A stretch of 28,865 nt of DNA, from the NCBI GenBank assembly GCA_004557195.1, contig SFER01000013.1, positions 1-28,865 on the forward strand. The letters are read 5' to 3'. The notes beneath the pieces are model-generated. The model was not told the DNA's origin. It did no database searches and saw nothing but the letters and a program-made list of their open reading frames with translations. This document shows positions 1 to 8,307 of this stretch, piece after piece. Both the position numbers and the translations under genes were made by a program. Within the stretch, counting starts at the first letter, position 1. Every line of letters starts with the position of its first letter. This DNA is from Bacteroidales bacterium. Lineage in GTDB: Bacteria > Bacteroidota > Bacteroidia > Bacteroidales > Muribaculaceae.

Positions 1-351
1 ATAGTTTTCTACAAACACAAATATGTAGTTAAATGTCTCTTTCTGAGCCGGGAACATCTTTATAAGTTCGTTTTGCAACAAATCTTGGAGCCCGAAACCG
101 CGACCTATGGCGAAGATGAGGGCGAGCGTGGGGATTATTGAAAGCAGTGTGTAGTAGGTGAGAGATGCTGCTTTCACCTGCAGATTCTTGTCGAGAAACG
201 ACCTCACGCTGAGGTTGAGAATCTTCACAATGTTGACAAAGGGGTTTTGCTTGGTGTCTTGCCACACACCATTCACACAATAGTCGTAAGACTTGACAAT
301 TCTTGTGTACAGGCGAAGATAGACCGAGGCGAAAAAGTTTCTTGATGCCAT
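1..351 (-). CDS. YihY/BrkB-family inner-membrane protein (partial, N-terminal part)
   Basis: The first 117 codons of a gene that leaves the window on its left side. The product starts MASRNFFASVYLRLYTRI. After about 50 cytoplasmic residues comes KAASLTYYTLLSIIPTLALI, the typical first membrane helix of the YihY/BrkB family (once misnamed ribonuclease BN), with the conserved 'AAxLTYYxLLSIxP' pattern. The family consists of six-helix inner-membrane proteins of uncertain function. The start lies only 26 bases after the 3' end of the RNase P RNA on the same strand. I see no separate promoter in that gap, so it may be transcribed from rnpB read-through or from a promoter hidden in rnpB. Family assignment is confident; function is not known. 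Confidence 0.85.
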   Translation of the reverse strand, partial: MASRNFFASVYLRLYTRIVKSYDYCVNGVWQDTKQNPFVNIVKILNLSVRSFLDKNLQVKAASLTYYTLLSIIPTLALIFAIGRGFGLQDLLQNELIKMFPAQKETFNYIFVFVENY

Positions 352-377
352 AATAGCGGGAATAAAATGTAAAAAAA

Positions 378-756
378 ATGATAGTCCTGCTGTAAGCCGA
401 GTTATGTAATGCCGCTGGTTCCCGAAGGCTTCACGGCACCGCTTGTCATTTATCTGAAACCATAGTTGCCTATGATTTTATATGTAGCAGCCTACCCCTC
501 GACAATGGACGAGCAGCCCTTAAATGCCGATATACTTGGCCTTGCAACTCATAAGGTGTGCGGCATGCCATGTTGCCATGGCACCCGGTGGGCTCTTACC
601 CCGCCTTTTCACCCTTACCGCATGTGCGGCGGTTATTTTCTGTCACACTACTCTACTCTCGCAAATAGCTTCCCGTTAGGAAATATGATGCTCTATGTTG
701 CTCGGACTTTCCTCACACCGCGCTGTGCGGTGAGCGACAAGCCGCAAGACTATCAT
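378..756 (-). ncRNA. rnpB: RNase P RNA, bacterial type A
   Basis: Catalytic RNA of RNase P, which trims tRNA 5' leaders. On the minus strand the hallmark 5' core GAGGAAAGTCCG lies at 703-714. The AGAGCCCACC segment follows at about 587-597, CAGATAAATGAC at 445-456, and the 3' core 'ACTCGGCTTACAG' near 388-405. The two ends form helix P1: the first 13 bases (ATGATAGTCTTGC) pair with the last 13 (GCAGGACTATCAT), with one G-U wobble. That fixes the mature RNA at about 379 nt. A run of eight T follows the 3' end. Open frames on either strand here are not genes. Ends are accurate to a few bases. Confidence 0.95.
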
Positions 757-760
757 AGTG

Positions 761-791
761 CAAAATTACACAAAAATTGAGTCTCGTGCAA
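761..791 (-). promoter_or_regulatory. Promoter of rnpB (Bacteroidetes -33/-7 type)
   Basis: On the minus strand TAATTTTG (761-768) fits the -7 consensus TAnnTTTG. A TTG (789-791) lies 20 bases upstream as the -33 element. Transcription would start within a few bases of the mature 5' end of RNase P RNA at about 756, so little or no 5' trimming would be needed. Confidence 0.7.
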
Positions 792-895
792 CAATTTAGG
801 GGTGTTGTGTGTAATATTAAGGTAAATATTAGTCAATTTGATGAATGAATTGTTCTTTTTTAGAAGCGAAGATGTTCAATTTCGCAACTAATTAC

Positions 896-903
896 TACCT
901 TTG
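896..903 (+). promoter_or_regulatory. -7 promoter box of the Omp85-barrel / PEtN-transferase unit
   Basis: TACCTTTG matches TAnnTTTG and is followed by GCA, as in the other promoters here. The -33 element is poor (only GTTC/TGTT at 18-19 bases). The box lies 25 bases before the ATG at 929. This argues against the upstream ATG at 845, which would precede the transcript start. Confidence 0.5.
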
Positions 904-928
904 CACCTGTTTAGTTAGGGATATCTAC

Positions 929-2134
929 ATGAAAAAAATAGTATTATTGTTTCTGGTGCTCTGTTGTGCAGCTATCGGTTATTCGATGGATATCGAGTCA
1001 ACAATGCCTTCAGACACCTTGTATGTGGCTTCTGCCGATATTGATGACGTTGCGACTACCGACACAGCCGTATCGGAAACTCCCAAAAAGAAGAATTTCT
1101 TCAACAAGGTTATAGATTATTTCGCCGACGCCAACAAGAAAAACGATAAAAAATTCGATTTCAGTGTTATCGGTGGTCCACACTACTCAAGCGACACACA
1201 GTTGGGTCTCGGGCTTGTGGGTGCCGGGTTGTATCGCATCGACAGGAGCGACACAATCATGCAGCCTTCCAATGTCTCGATTTTCGGCGATGTTTCCACA
1301 GTGGGTTTCTTTCTCCTTGGGGTGAGAGGTAACAACTTCTTCCCGAAGGACCGATTCCGGCTCAACTATAACGCCTATCTCTTCTCGTTCCCCTCATCTT
1401 ATTGGGGTATAGGCTACGAGCAGGGCGACAACGACGGGAATCAGACCAACCTCAAGTATTTCCAAGCGCGCTTTCGTGTCGATTTTATGGTGAGGGTAGT
1501 TAAAAATCTGTATATCGGTCCGTTGCTTATCTTCGATTTTGCCAAGGTGAAAGAACTTTCGCGTCCCAACGTGTTTGGCGACCAACCGCAGGTGGTGCGC
1601 AACTACGGATTCGGTGCTATGATGAGTTTCGACAATCGTGATGTGGTTACCAATCCACACCACGGCGTGTATGCCTACTTGACCCAAATGTTCCGCCCTT
1701 CATGGATGTGGAATGATTATGCTTTCAGCACCACCGAATTTGGCTTCTCTACCTATCACAAGGTGTGGCGAGGTGGTATTCTTGCCTATCAACTCACAGG
1801 ACGATTCAATTTCGGCGACCCCGCTTGGGCAATGATGTCGAGACTTGGTGGCTCAAACTCGATGCGCGGATATTATGAGGGGCGCTATCGCGATAAACAC
1901 ATGCTCACCACTCAATTGGAGCTTCGCCAAAACATCTACCACCGAATCGGTGGTGTCGTGTGGGTGGGAGCCGGAAATGTTTTCCACAACAAGGAAACAT
2001 TCAAGAAAATTCTTCCAAACTACGGCTTGGGTTTCCGATGGGAATTTAAGAAGAACGTGAATGTGCGCCTCGACTACGGCTTTGGTAAAAAAGGACAATC
2101 GTGTTTTTTATTTAATATAAATGAAGCATTTTAA
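929..2134 (+). CDS. Omp85/BamA-TamA-type outer-membrane barrel protein without POTRA domains
   Basis: A 401-residue exported protein. It begins MKKIVLLFLVLCCAAIGYS, a type I signal peptide, followed by a short polar linker of about 60 residues (DDVATTDTAVSETPKKKNFF...) and a beta-barrel of about 320 residues. Diagnostic Omp85 barrel signs are the RGY 'lock' motif in SNSMRGYYEGRYRD (about residues 312-325) and the late YGLGFRWEF strand. The chain ends in Phe, as outer-membrane proteins usually do. Canonical BamA or TamA carry several POTRA domains before the barrel; none fit here, so this is a reduced relative. Known relatives insert or transport proteins or lipids; the exact role here is unknown. 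The ATG at 929 was chosen over 845 because the -7 promoter box at 896 and the signal peptide both require it. It overlaps the next gene by 14 bases. Confidence 0.8.
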   Translation: MKKIVLLFLVLCCAAIGYSMDIESTMPSDTLYVASADIDDVATTDTAVSETPKKKNFFNKVIDYFADANKKNDKKFDFSVIGGPHYSSDTQLGLGLVGAGLYRIDRSDTIMQPSNVSIFGDVSTVGFFLLGVRGNNFFPKDRFRLNYNAYLFSFPSSYWGIGYEQGDNDGNQTNLKYFQARFRVDFMVRVVKNLYIGPLLIFDFAKVKELSRPNVFGDQPQVVRNYGFGAMMSFDNRDVVTNPHHGVYAYLTQMFRPSWMWNDYAFSTTEFGFSTYHKVWRGGILAYQLTGRFNFGDPAWAMMSRLGGSNSMRGYYEGRYRDKHMLTTQLELRQNIYHRIGGVVWVGAGNVFHNKETFKKILPNYGLGFRWEFKKNVNVRLDYGFGKKGQSCFLFNINEAF

Positions 2135-3833
2135 TCTAAAACGACTATTTGAGTGGACACGCAATCAAAAGTTGCTCTACTATATATTCATAGTGGCACT
2201 TGTTGTGCCTAATATCGTACTGGTATTCACAGAGGAGACATCATTTTTTGGCAGAGTGTGCAACATTGTGTTCCCGGTGGCTATGTTCTGGTTTCTCATG
2301 TCGTTGGCACGAAAGCCGGGGAAGGCATTGTGGCTTATGTTCTGGTTTGTGTTCCTCGATGCGTTCCAATTGGTGCTTCTTTATCTATTCGGCAACTCGA
2401 TAATCGCGGTGGATATGTTCCTCAACCTGCTCACAACCAATTCGGGAGAGGCGGGCGAACTTCTTGCGGGTATCATAGTCGGAGTGGTTATTGTAGTGGT
2501 ATTCTACTTGATAATTTTGTCTCTCGCTATAATTTCCCTATTTAATAAGGAGAGATTGAGCCGTGATTTTTTGAGGCACCAACGCAAGTTGTCGGGAAAC
2601 GCGCTCATGTATAGCACCATTCTTTGCGTGTGCGTGCTGTTGTTCTCATCTCGTTTTCGCATCGAAGAGGATGTGTATCCGCTCAATGTGTGCTACAATG
2701 CGCTTCTTGCCATTGGTCGTGCCGATAAAACAGCCGATTATTACGAGACAAGCAACGGTTTCAAATATAATGCGTCATCGACACGCGATGCCAATGAGCC
2801 GGAGGTGTATGTTTTTGTAGTCGGTGAGACCGCGCGTGCAATGGATTTCGGCATTTATGGCTATAAGCGCAACACAACACCCGAATTGGCAAAATGTGGC
2901 GATAACCTCTTAGTGTATAAAGATGCTCTCTCTCAGTCGAATACAACACACAAGAGTGTGCCCATGCTCCTCTCGTCGGCGAGTGCCGAAAATTATGATG
3001 CGGTATATACCCACAAGGGGATAATAACAGCCTTCAATGAGGCGGGTTATCGCACAGCATTCCTTAGTAATCAACGACATAACAATTCGTTCATCGATTT
3101 CTATGGAGGCGAGGCAACGACCTCTATTTTTATCAAAGACCTATATCCCGAAGGGGCGAATGTGATGGATGCTGAGTTGCTGAAGCATCTAAAGCGCGAG
3201 CTTCGCAACGACCATCGCAAAAAATTCATTGTGCTCCACAGTTATGGCAGCCACTACGACTATTACAGCCGCTACGGTAGGGAATTTGCCGAGTTCACTC
3301 CCGATTCGGTGAAGGAGCTTTCGCGCAAGAATCGCGAACTGCTCGTGAACAGCTATGACAACTCTATCCGATACACCGATGCCTTTGTTAAGAGTGTCAT
3401 CGATGCCGTGGATGCCCTTGGTGTAAGCTCTGCCGTGATTTACACAAGCGACCATGGCGAGGATATATTCGACGATTCCCGCAATATGTTCCTCCACGCA
3501 TCGCCGTTGCCAAGCTATTACCAAATTCATGTGCCGTATCTTGTGTGGGTGAGCGACACCTTCAAGTCGCAGCACGAGGCAGAGTATAATATGCTCAAAG
3601 CCAACGTGAATGAGCCGATTTCGACCAGCCTTGTTACGTTCCACACGTTGCTCTCGATGGCAGGCATTCGCACCTTTGTTTTCGATGGCTCATGTGCGCT
3701 TTCCGACCATGATTTCAAGGCGCGCGACCGCTATTATCTCAGCGACCACAACAAGCCGAAACTCCTCAATGAGTGTGGACTCAAGGAATGTGATTTCGAG
3801 AAGTTCCGAGAGTTTGGTTTGCGAGAATATTAG
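2121..3833 (+). CDS. Phosphoethanolamine transferase-like membrane enzyme (EptA/sulfatase fold)
   Basis: A 570-residue protein with about five membrane helices in residues 17-177, then a periplasmic alkaline-phosphatase/sulfatase-fold domain. Seen motifs are VVGETARAMDFGIYGYKRNT (metal-ligand Glu236), SQSNTTHKSVP (Thr276, 40 residues after the Glu, the spacing expected for the EptA nucleophile) and TSDHGED (Asp444-His445 metal ligands). The HSYGSHYDYYSRY segment and HASPLPSYYQIHVPYLVW also fit the family. Relatives move phosphoethanolamine from phosphatidylethanolamine to lipid A or core sugars and change surface charge and polymyxin resistance. The acceptor here cannot be read from sequence. 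Its ATG lies inside the end of the upstream Omp85-barrel gene, which implies co-transcription and coupled translation. Its stop is 4 bases from the stop of the convergent gene. Confidence 0.85.
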   Translation: MKHFNLKRLFEWTRNQKLLYYIFIVALVVPNIVLVFTEETSFFGRVCNIVFPVAMFWFLMSLARKPGKALWLMFWFVFLDAFQLVLLYLFGNSIIAVDMFLNLLTTNSGEAGELLAGIIVGVVIVVVFYLIILSLAIISLFNKERLSRDFLRHQRKLSGNALMYSTILCVCVLLFSSRFRIEEDVYPLNVCYNALLAIGRADKTADYYETSNGFKYNASSTRDANEPEVYVFVVGETARAMDFGIYGYKRNTTPELAKCGDNLLVYKDALSQSNTTHKSVPMLLSSASAENYDAVYTHKGIITAFNEAGYRTAFLSNQRHNNSFIDFYGGEATTSIFIKDLYPEGANVMDAELLKHLKRELRNDHRKKFIVLHSYGSHYDYYSRYGREFAEFTPDSVKELSRKNRELLVNSYDNSIRYTDAFVKSVIDAVDALGVSSAVIYTSDHGEDIFDDSRNMFLHASPLPSYYQIHVPYLVWVSDTFKSQHEAEYNMLKANVNEPISTSLVTFHTLLSMAGIRTFVFDGSCALSDHDFKARDRYYLSDHNKPKLLNECGLKECDFEKFREFGLREY

Positions 3834-3837
3834 GCTT

Positions 3838-5445
3838 TTAGAAGGAATATTGCACACCTCCGGTGAAAGCCGAATAGCGCGATGTGAAAATGTCGTGCCA
3901 TTCAGCCATCACTTTCCAATGGCTCCCAATCTCTTTGTCGATTTTGAGGTCGCAATACACATCCTCGCCATGTGGCAGCGATGTGTTGCTTGTGGTGAAA
4001 ACCATGCTCGACGCGGCGTGGATGTCGTAGGGGAGGCTTAGCCGTGGCGCGAGGTGGAATGTGGCAAAACTCTTGTTGCTATGCTCATTGGCATAAATGT
4101 TGGTGCCTGCCGTTAGGTTGAGAATCCCCAGTTTGTAGTAAATCGAGGAGCCGATTTGCCAGAAATTGTCGGCGTTCTGCATAAACACGTATGCCGAGCT
4201 GACATTCACTACCATGTTGCTGCGGGTGAGAGTGTAGGCAAATTTGATTTCATCGATATATGTGGCTGTCAACGACTGCTTAATCAAAAGCCACTCATCG
4301 TTCGACAGGTCTTCATCCACAAGGAAAGAAGGATTGAGGAATTTGCGGTGATAAGCGAGTTGCATTTGTCCCGAAGGGGAGAATGCCGCGATTGCGCTTG
4401 CCTCGATGTTGTTTCGAGTGTCGCAGTGCGAGCCGTTAGGGGAGCCGTAGTGATAGAACGAGACGCGGTCGCCGATGCAGAAACGCCACATTCCGCGGTT
4501 GTATTTCACCTGGGCATACAGGTCGTTGTTGGAGTGGTCGAATTTGTGGGTGGCGTCAGGCGATTTGTGCCTTGAATAGTCGAAATCGTATTCCCAGCCC
4601 ACTGTTGCACTCATTCCGGCGATTATCGGAGTCGTGAATTCGGCAAGCAGGAATGCAAAAACCGAACTTATTCCCTTTGTCTCCGAGGCATCGTTAAGAA
4701 TTGTCGTGTGTGGGTTATCGGTGTATTGGCAGTTGGCACCGAAAAGCAATTCCGAGCTGTTGGGGAAATCGTGGAAATAGCGCAGCCGTGCCATATATTT
4801 CTCAAATGAGGTTTTATTGATTCCATCTCCCGGATACATGCGAGTGCCGTTGTATTGCTGAGTGATGTCGGTGAACAGGCGGTCGCATGGCGTGAAGCGA
4901 TTAACCATGTGTGCTGAAATGTTCTGTCGTTGCCGCACCGATTGGTCGATGTCTTGGTAGGAATATGCCGCTATGGCATATATATCCGTGCCGCCACTTG
5001 TGATGCGAGTGTCGAAAGTGTGGGCGATAAGTTTGTCGCTGCCTGCTTCGAGATTCGATGTCCCGCTAAATCCGCCATTACTATCCACGAGGGTGATGTC
5101 GATTACTCGCCCCATTCCCACCGTTCCTTTGGCAACTGCTGAATTGTCGCATATCTGAATCTTTGCGATTGCCGAAGCCGGAATTTTGCTGCAAAGCAGG
5201 CGTGTGTCGCCATTCACCGGACCGTTGTTGATGCGCAAATTGTATCCATCGAGCATATTGTCAAATCCCTCTTGCATTAAATCGGGGTAGATTCTGAGAA
5301 TGTCGAGGAGGGTTTCGCCTCCGTTGAGGTCGAGCTTTTGCGTATAAATGATGGCTCTGTCGGCAGAAAGCTGGAATGCCTGCTCGGCAGCGCGTGTGCC
5401 GACAGCCATCAAAATTGCGATTATCAGTGCTATGGCGGATTTCAT
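3838..5445 (-). CDS. Plug-plus-barrel outer-membrane protein, small TonB-receptor-like, unknown substrate
   Basis: A 535-residue protein with a signal peptide (MKSAIALIIAILMAVGTRA, likely cut before AEQ). Residues about 35-120 resemble a TonB-dependent-receptor plug: GGETLLDILRIYPDL, then the 'LDGYNLRINNGPVNGD' stretch, then 'IPASAIAKIQICDNSAVA' and 'GMGRVIDITL'. The rest is alternating polar/hydrophobic strands ending in TGGVQYSF, a typical C-terminal outer-membrane signature. It is shorter than usual TonB receptors (more than 600 residues), I see no clear TonB box, and there is no SusD-like partner next door. It is 45 bases downstream of the DXS-like gene, without a promoter in between, so the two probably share a transcript. 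I do not recognise a named family; substrate transport is an inference. Confidence 0.6.
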   Translation of the reverse strand: MKSAIALIIAILMAVGTRAAEQAFQLSADRAIIYTQKLDLNGGETLLDILRIYPDLMQEGFDNMLDGYNLRINNGPVNGDTRLLCSKIPASAIAKIQICDNSAVAKGTVGMGRVIDITLVDSNGGFSGTSNLEAGSDKLIAHTFDTRITSGGTDIYAIAAYSYQDIDQSVRQRQNISAHMVNRFTPCDRLFTDITQQYNGTRMYPGDGINKTSFEKYMARLRYFHDFPNSSELLFGANCQYTDNPHTTILNDASETKGISSVFAFLLAEFTTPIIAGMSATVGWEYDFDYSRHKSPDATHKFDHSNNDLYAQVKYNRGMWRFCIGDRVSFYHYGSPNGSHCDTRNNIEASAIAAFSPSGQMQLAYHRKFLNPSFLVDEDLSNDEWLLIKQSLTATYIDEIKFAYTLTRSNMVVNVSSAYVFMQNADNFWQIGSSIYYKLGILNLTAGTNIYANEHSNKSFATFHLAPRLSLPYDIHAASSMVFTTSNTSLPHGEDVYCDLKIDKEIGSHWKVMAEWHDIFTSRYSAFTGGVQYSF

Positions 5446-5490
5446 GGTTTTAGTTTTAAGTATCGGTGGAAAAATGCTTGAGATTTGAGT

Positions 5491-7245
5491 TTATAGCAAT
5501 TTTATAATGTCCTCGACAATCATCGTATCCACAAGGCGATTGTCGGCAAGAAATTCTGCGATATTGTACCTGTCAACAAACTGTTTCTTAGCACCATAGC
5601 AGAGCACTTTCATGTCGGAAGGACCATAGTATCGGGCAATTTTCTCGCCAAATCCACCTTCGAGTGCGCCATCTTCGAGGGTGACGACTATGCGGTGGTC
5701 GCTTTTGAGGTTGTCGAGCATTTCCGTGTCGATTCCGGTGATGAAACGAGGATTGATGAGGGTGGGATTGATCCCTTGTTCTTTGAGCAGTCGCACCACA
5801 TTCTCACCAAGAGCGAAGAACGCGCCGAGTGCAATGATTGCCACATCGGAGCCGCTTTCCACCTTCTCGTATTTGTTGATGTCACTGAAGTGGGCTGGAA
5901 CCGGGCGGGTGGCGTGGTTTGTAGCACCCATCGGCACTTTGATTGCTACAGGATGCTCGCGGTATTCTATGCTCCAATCGAGCATTGCAAGGTACTCTTC
6001 TTGGTTGGTAGGAGCAAGATACACTAGGTTGGGAATGCCCGATAACAAAGGTATGTCGAAGTGGCAGAGGTGCGTAACATCGGTCATCGAGGAGAGAGAG
6101 CCCCAAAGCACCAGGATTGTGGCGGGGTTGTCGTTGATGCACAAGTCTTGCGAGATTTGGTCGTAGGTGCGTTGCAGGAATGAACTGCACAGACCAAGCA
6201 CGGGTTTTCCTCCCGCTTTGGCAATACCCGATGCGAGTGCAACGGCGTGTTCCTCCGCGATTCCCACATCGATAAACCCGGCTCCCGCCATTTGGCGTCG
6301 CTCCGGAGTCCATCCCCACACTCCCGGTGTGCCTGCTGTAATCGCACACACCTTTTTGTCTTGCTTAATCTTCTCCAAGAGATGGAGAGCGGTGAGGTCG
6401 TCATAGTCTTCGGCGTCTGAATTGTATGTGAGATTGCCTGTCTCGATATCAAACGGCGCACTCCAGTGCCAAGTCTCCTTGTCCTCCTCGGCGAGCGCAT
6501 AGCCCTTCCCTTTAAGGGTGTTGATATGCACTACGATAGGGTGGTCGATATCTTTCACCTGCTTAAAAGCCTTGATGAGCGCATCAATGTCGTTCCCTTT
6601 GTCCACATAAATGTAGTCAAGCCCCATTGCTTTGAACATATTGTTCTCGCACATGCCGTTTGACTGCCTCAACTGTTCAAGCCCTTGATACAATCCGCCA
6701 TGATTTTCGGCGATAGACATTTGGTTGTCATTGACAACGATAATGAAATTGGAATTGAGTTCGGCAGCCCAGTCGATCCCTTCGAGAGCCTCACCACCGC
6801 TTAGCGAGCCGTCGCCAACCACCGCAATCACATTGCCGCGATTTCCACACAAGTCTCTCCCTTTAGCAAGACCGCTTGCGAGACTCACGGCTGTGGAGGT
6901 GTGCCCGATGATAAAGTGGTCGTGCTCGCTTTCAGAAGGCTCTGTGTAGCCCGACACATCGTCGTAATGCTCGGGGTAGATAAATGCGTCGGCACGCCCG
7001 GTGAGTATTTTGTGGGTATAGCTCTGGTGCGACACATCAAAGACGATTTTGTCTTCGGGCGAGTTGAACACGTAGTGCATAGCGATAGTGGCCTCAACCA
7101 TTCCGAGGTTGGGACCGCAATGCCCGCCGTGAACACTCAATTTCCTGATGAGCAGAGTGCGAATTTCGGAGGCAAGCACTTCCATTTCCTCGATGGTGAG
7201 TCGTTTCAAGTCGGCTGGCGACTTTATGTTGCTGACATACTTCAT
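5491..7245 (-). CDS. DXS-like thiamine-diphosphate synthase paralogue (altered acceptor site)
   Basis: A 584-residue transketolase-family protein, annotated as 1-deoxy-D-xylulose-5-phosphate synthase by similarity. The three-domain DXS order is intact: VHGGHCGPNLG (His42), the diphosphate/metal motif GDGSLSGG...ND (144-173), WHWSAPF (His260), then the pyrimidine domain with catalytic Glu331 in IAEEHAV and SSFLQRTYDQ. Aligned by eye with E. coli DXS, the acceptor region differs. The Arg in 'DRAG' (E. coli Arg420) is Trp381, and 'RYPRG' reads KVPMG, so both phosphate-clamping arginines appear lost; His392 remains. The true dxs of this genome is at 14292. The start at 7245 (MKYVSNIKSPADL) is preferred over 7281, which lies inside the promoter. 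It probably condenses pyruvate or another keto acid with a different aldehyde; that is inference. Confidence 0.75.
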   Translation of the reverse strand: MKYVSNIKSPADLKRLTIEEMEVLASEIRTLLIRKLSVHGGHCGPNLGMVEATIAMHYVFNSPEDKIVFDVSHQSYTHKILTGRADAFIYPEHYDDVSGYTEPSESEHDHFIIGHTSTAVSLASGLAKGRDLCGNRGNVIAVVGDGSLSGGEALEGIDWAAELNSNFIIVVNDNQMSIAENHGGLYQGLEQLRQSNGMCENNMFKAMGLDYIYVDKGNDIDALIKAFKQVKDIDHPIVVHINTLKGKGYALAEEDKETWHWSAPFDIETGNLTYNSDAEDYDDLTALHLLEKIKQDKKVCAITAGTPGVWGWTPERRQMAGAGFIDVGIAEEHAVALASGIAKAGGKPVLGLCSSFLQRTYDQISQDLCINDNPATILVLWGSLSSMTDVTHLCHFDIPLLSGIPNLVYLAPTNQEEYLAMLDWSIEYREHPVAIKVPMGATNHATRPVPAHFSDINKYEKVESGSDVAIIALGAFFALGENVVRLLKEQGINPTLINPRFITGIDTEMLDNLKSDHRIVVTLEDGALEGGFGEKIARYYGPSDMKVLCYGAKKQFVDRYNIAEFLADNRLVDTMIVEDIIKLL

Positions 7246-7278
7246 AATAACAGTAAATTTTGAATTAAAATTATAGTG

Positions 7279-7286
7279 CAAAGTTA
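7279..7286 (-). promoter_or_regulatory. -7 promoter box of the DXS-like / outer-membrane protein unit
   Basis: Minus-strand TAACTTTG, followed by CA, fits TAnnTTTG. No convincing -33 element is visible. The box is about 34 bases before the ATG at 7245 and excludes the longer reading-frame start at 7281. Confidence 0.5.
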
Positions 7287-7349
7287 CTGCTTATGCCGTT
7301 GTGCACTATTACCCGAACATCGGAAATAATTACCAAAAATCGGGAAAAA

Positions 7350-8297
7350 CTATTTGAGATTGTGTGCTGTGAGATAGCGCTCGGCGTCGATAGCCGCTTT
7401 GCACCCCATGCCGGCAGCGGTGATGGCCTGGCGGTAGTGTGGGTCGGCAACATCGCCTGCAGCAAACACACCTTCGACATTGGTCGCTGTTCCTTGACCG
7501 GCTGTGATGATGTAGCCTTGAGCATCGAGGTCGATTTGTCCGCGGAAAATATCGGTGTTTGGCTTGTGTCCGATAGCAAGGAAGAATCCATCGATGGCAA
7601 TATCGAGAGTCTCCTCGTTGGGCTCGCCTTTAAATTTCACAAGGTGAGCACCTTCTACACCTCTTTCGCCAAAAAGTCCCACTGTGTTGGTGTTGAAAAG
7701 CACTTCGATATTTGGAGTGGAGAAAACACGCTGTTTCATCACATCGGAAGCGCGGAGATAGTCTTTGCGCACTATCATATACACTTTTTTCGCAAGTCCG
7801 CTCAAATACACAGCCTCTTCGCAAGCGGTGTCGCCGCCGCCAACCACTGCCACTGTCTTTTTGCGATAGAAGAAGCCATCGCAAGTGGCGCACGCCGACA
7901 CGCCCATTCCCGCATATTTCTTCTCATCGTCGAGACCGAGATATTTTGCCGAAGCACCGGTGGCGATAATTACCGTGTGGGCAAGCATTGTGGTGCCGTC
8001 TTCGATTGTGAGCGCAAACGGACGAACTGAAAAATCAACTTTCTCGACAATCTGCGGACGCACTGTGGTGCCGAAGCGCATTGCCTGTGCCTTGAGTTGT
8101 TCCATCATTTCGGTGCCGTTGATTCCTTCGGGATAGCCGGGGAAGTTTTCAATATCGGTAGTGGTAGTGAGTTGTCCGCCCGGTTGTATTCCCTCGAAAA
8201 GGATAGGGGAGAGGTTGGCTCGTGAGGTGTATATTCCGGCAGTGTATCCGGCAGGACCGGAGCCGATGATAACGCATTTTGCTATTTCTTGTTCCAT
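7350..8297 (-). CDS. trxB: Thioredoxin-disulfide reductase
   Basis: A 315-residue cytoplasmic flavoenzyme that passes electrons from NADPH through FAD and a redox-active cysteine pair to thioredoxin. Visible landmarks are the FAD dinucleotide motif IIGSGPAGYTAGIYTSRANL (residues 10-29), PGGQL, the redox centre ACATCDG (Cys136/Cys139), the NADPH motif VVGGGDTACEEA (151-162), and the C-terminal FAD motif GVFAAGDV. The length is the family norm. It is the last gene of the ftsK-lolA-trxB run, starting 10 bases after the LolA-like gene. The assignment is secure; that thioredoxin is the partner follows from family knowledge. Confidence 0.95.
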   Translation of the reverse strand: MEQEIAKCVIIGSGPAGYTAGIYTSRANLSPILFEGIQPGGQLTTTTDIENFPGYPEGINGTEMMEQLKAQAMRFGTTVRPQIVEKVDFSVRPFALTIEDGTTMLAHTVIIATGASAKYLGLDDEKKYAGMGVSACATCDGFFYRKKTVAVVGGGDTACEEAVYLSGLAKKVYMIVRKDYLRASDVMKQRVFSTPNIEVLFNTNTVGLFGERGVEGAHLVKFKGEPNEETLDIAIDGFFLAIGHKPNTDIFRGQIDLDAQGYIITAGQGTATNVEGVFAAGDVADPHYRQAITAAGMGCKAAIDAERYLTAHNLK

Positions 8298-8307
8298 ATT
8301 ATTTATT

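Noticed and set aside
466..780. A 104-codon plus-strand open frame
   Set aside because: It is the complement of the RNase P RNA gene and its promoter, whose conserved cores and P1 helix explain the sequence.
845..928. N-terminal extension of the Omp85-type protein
   Set aside because: The extension would precede the promoter box at 896 and would bury the signal peptide 28 residues into the protein.
7287..7349. Possible terminator after trxB (CCCGA...TCGGG)
   Set aside because: The stem is only five pairs with a loop of more than 20 bases and no T run, so I do not call it.
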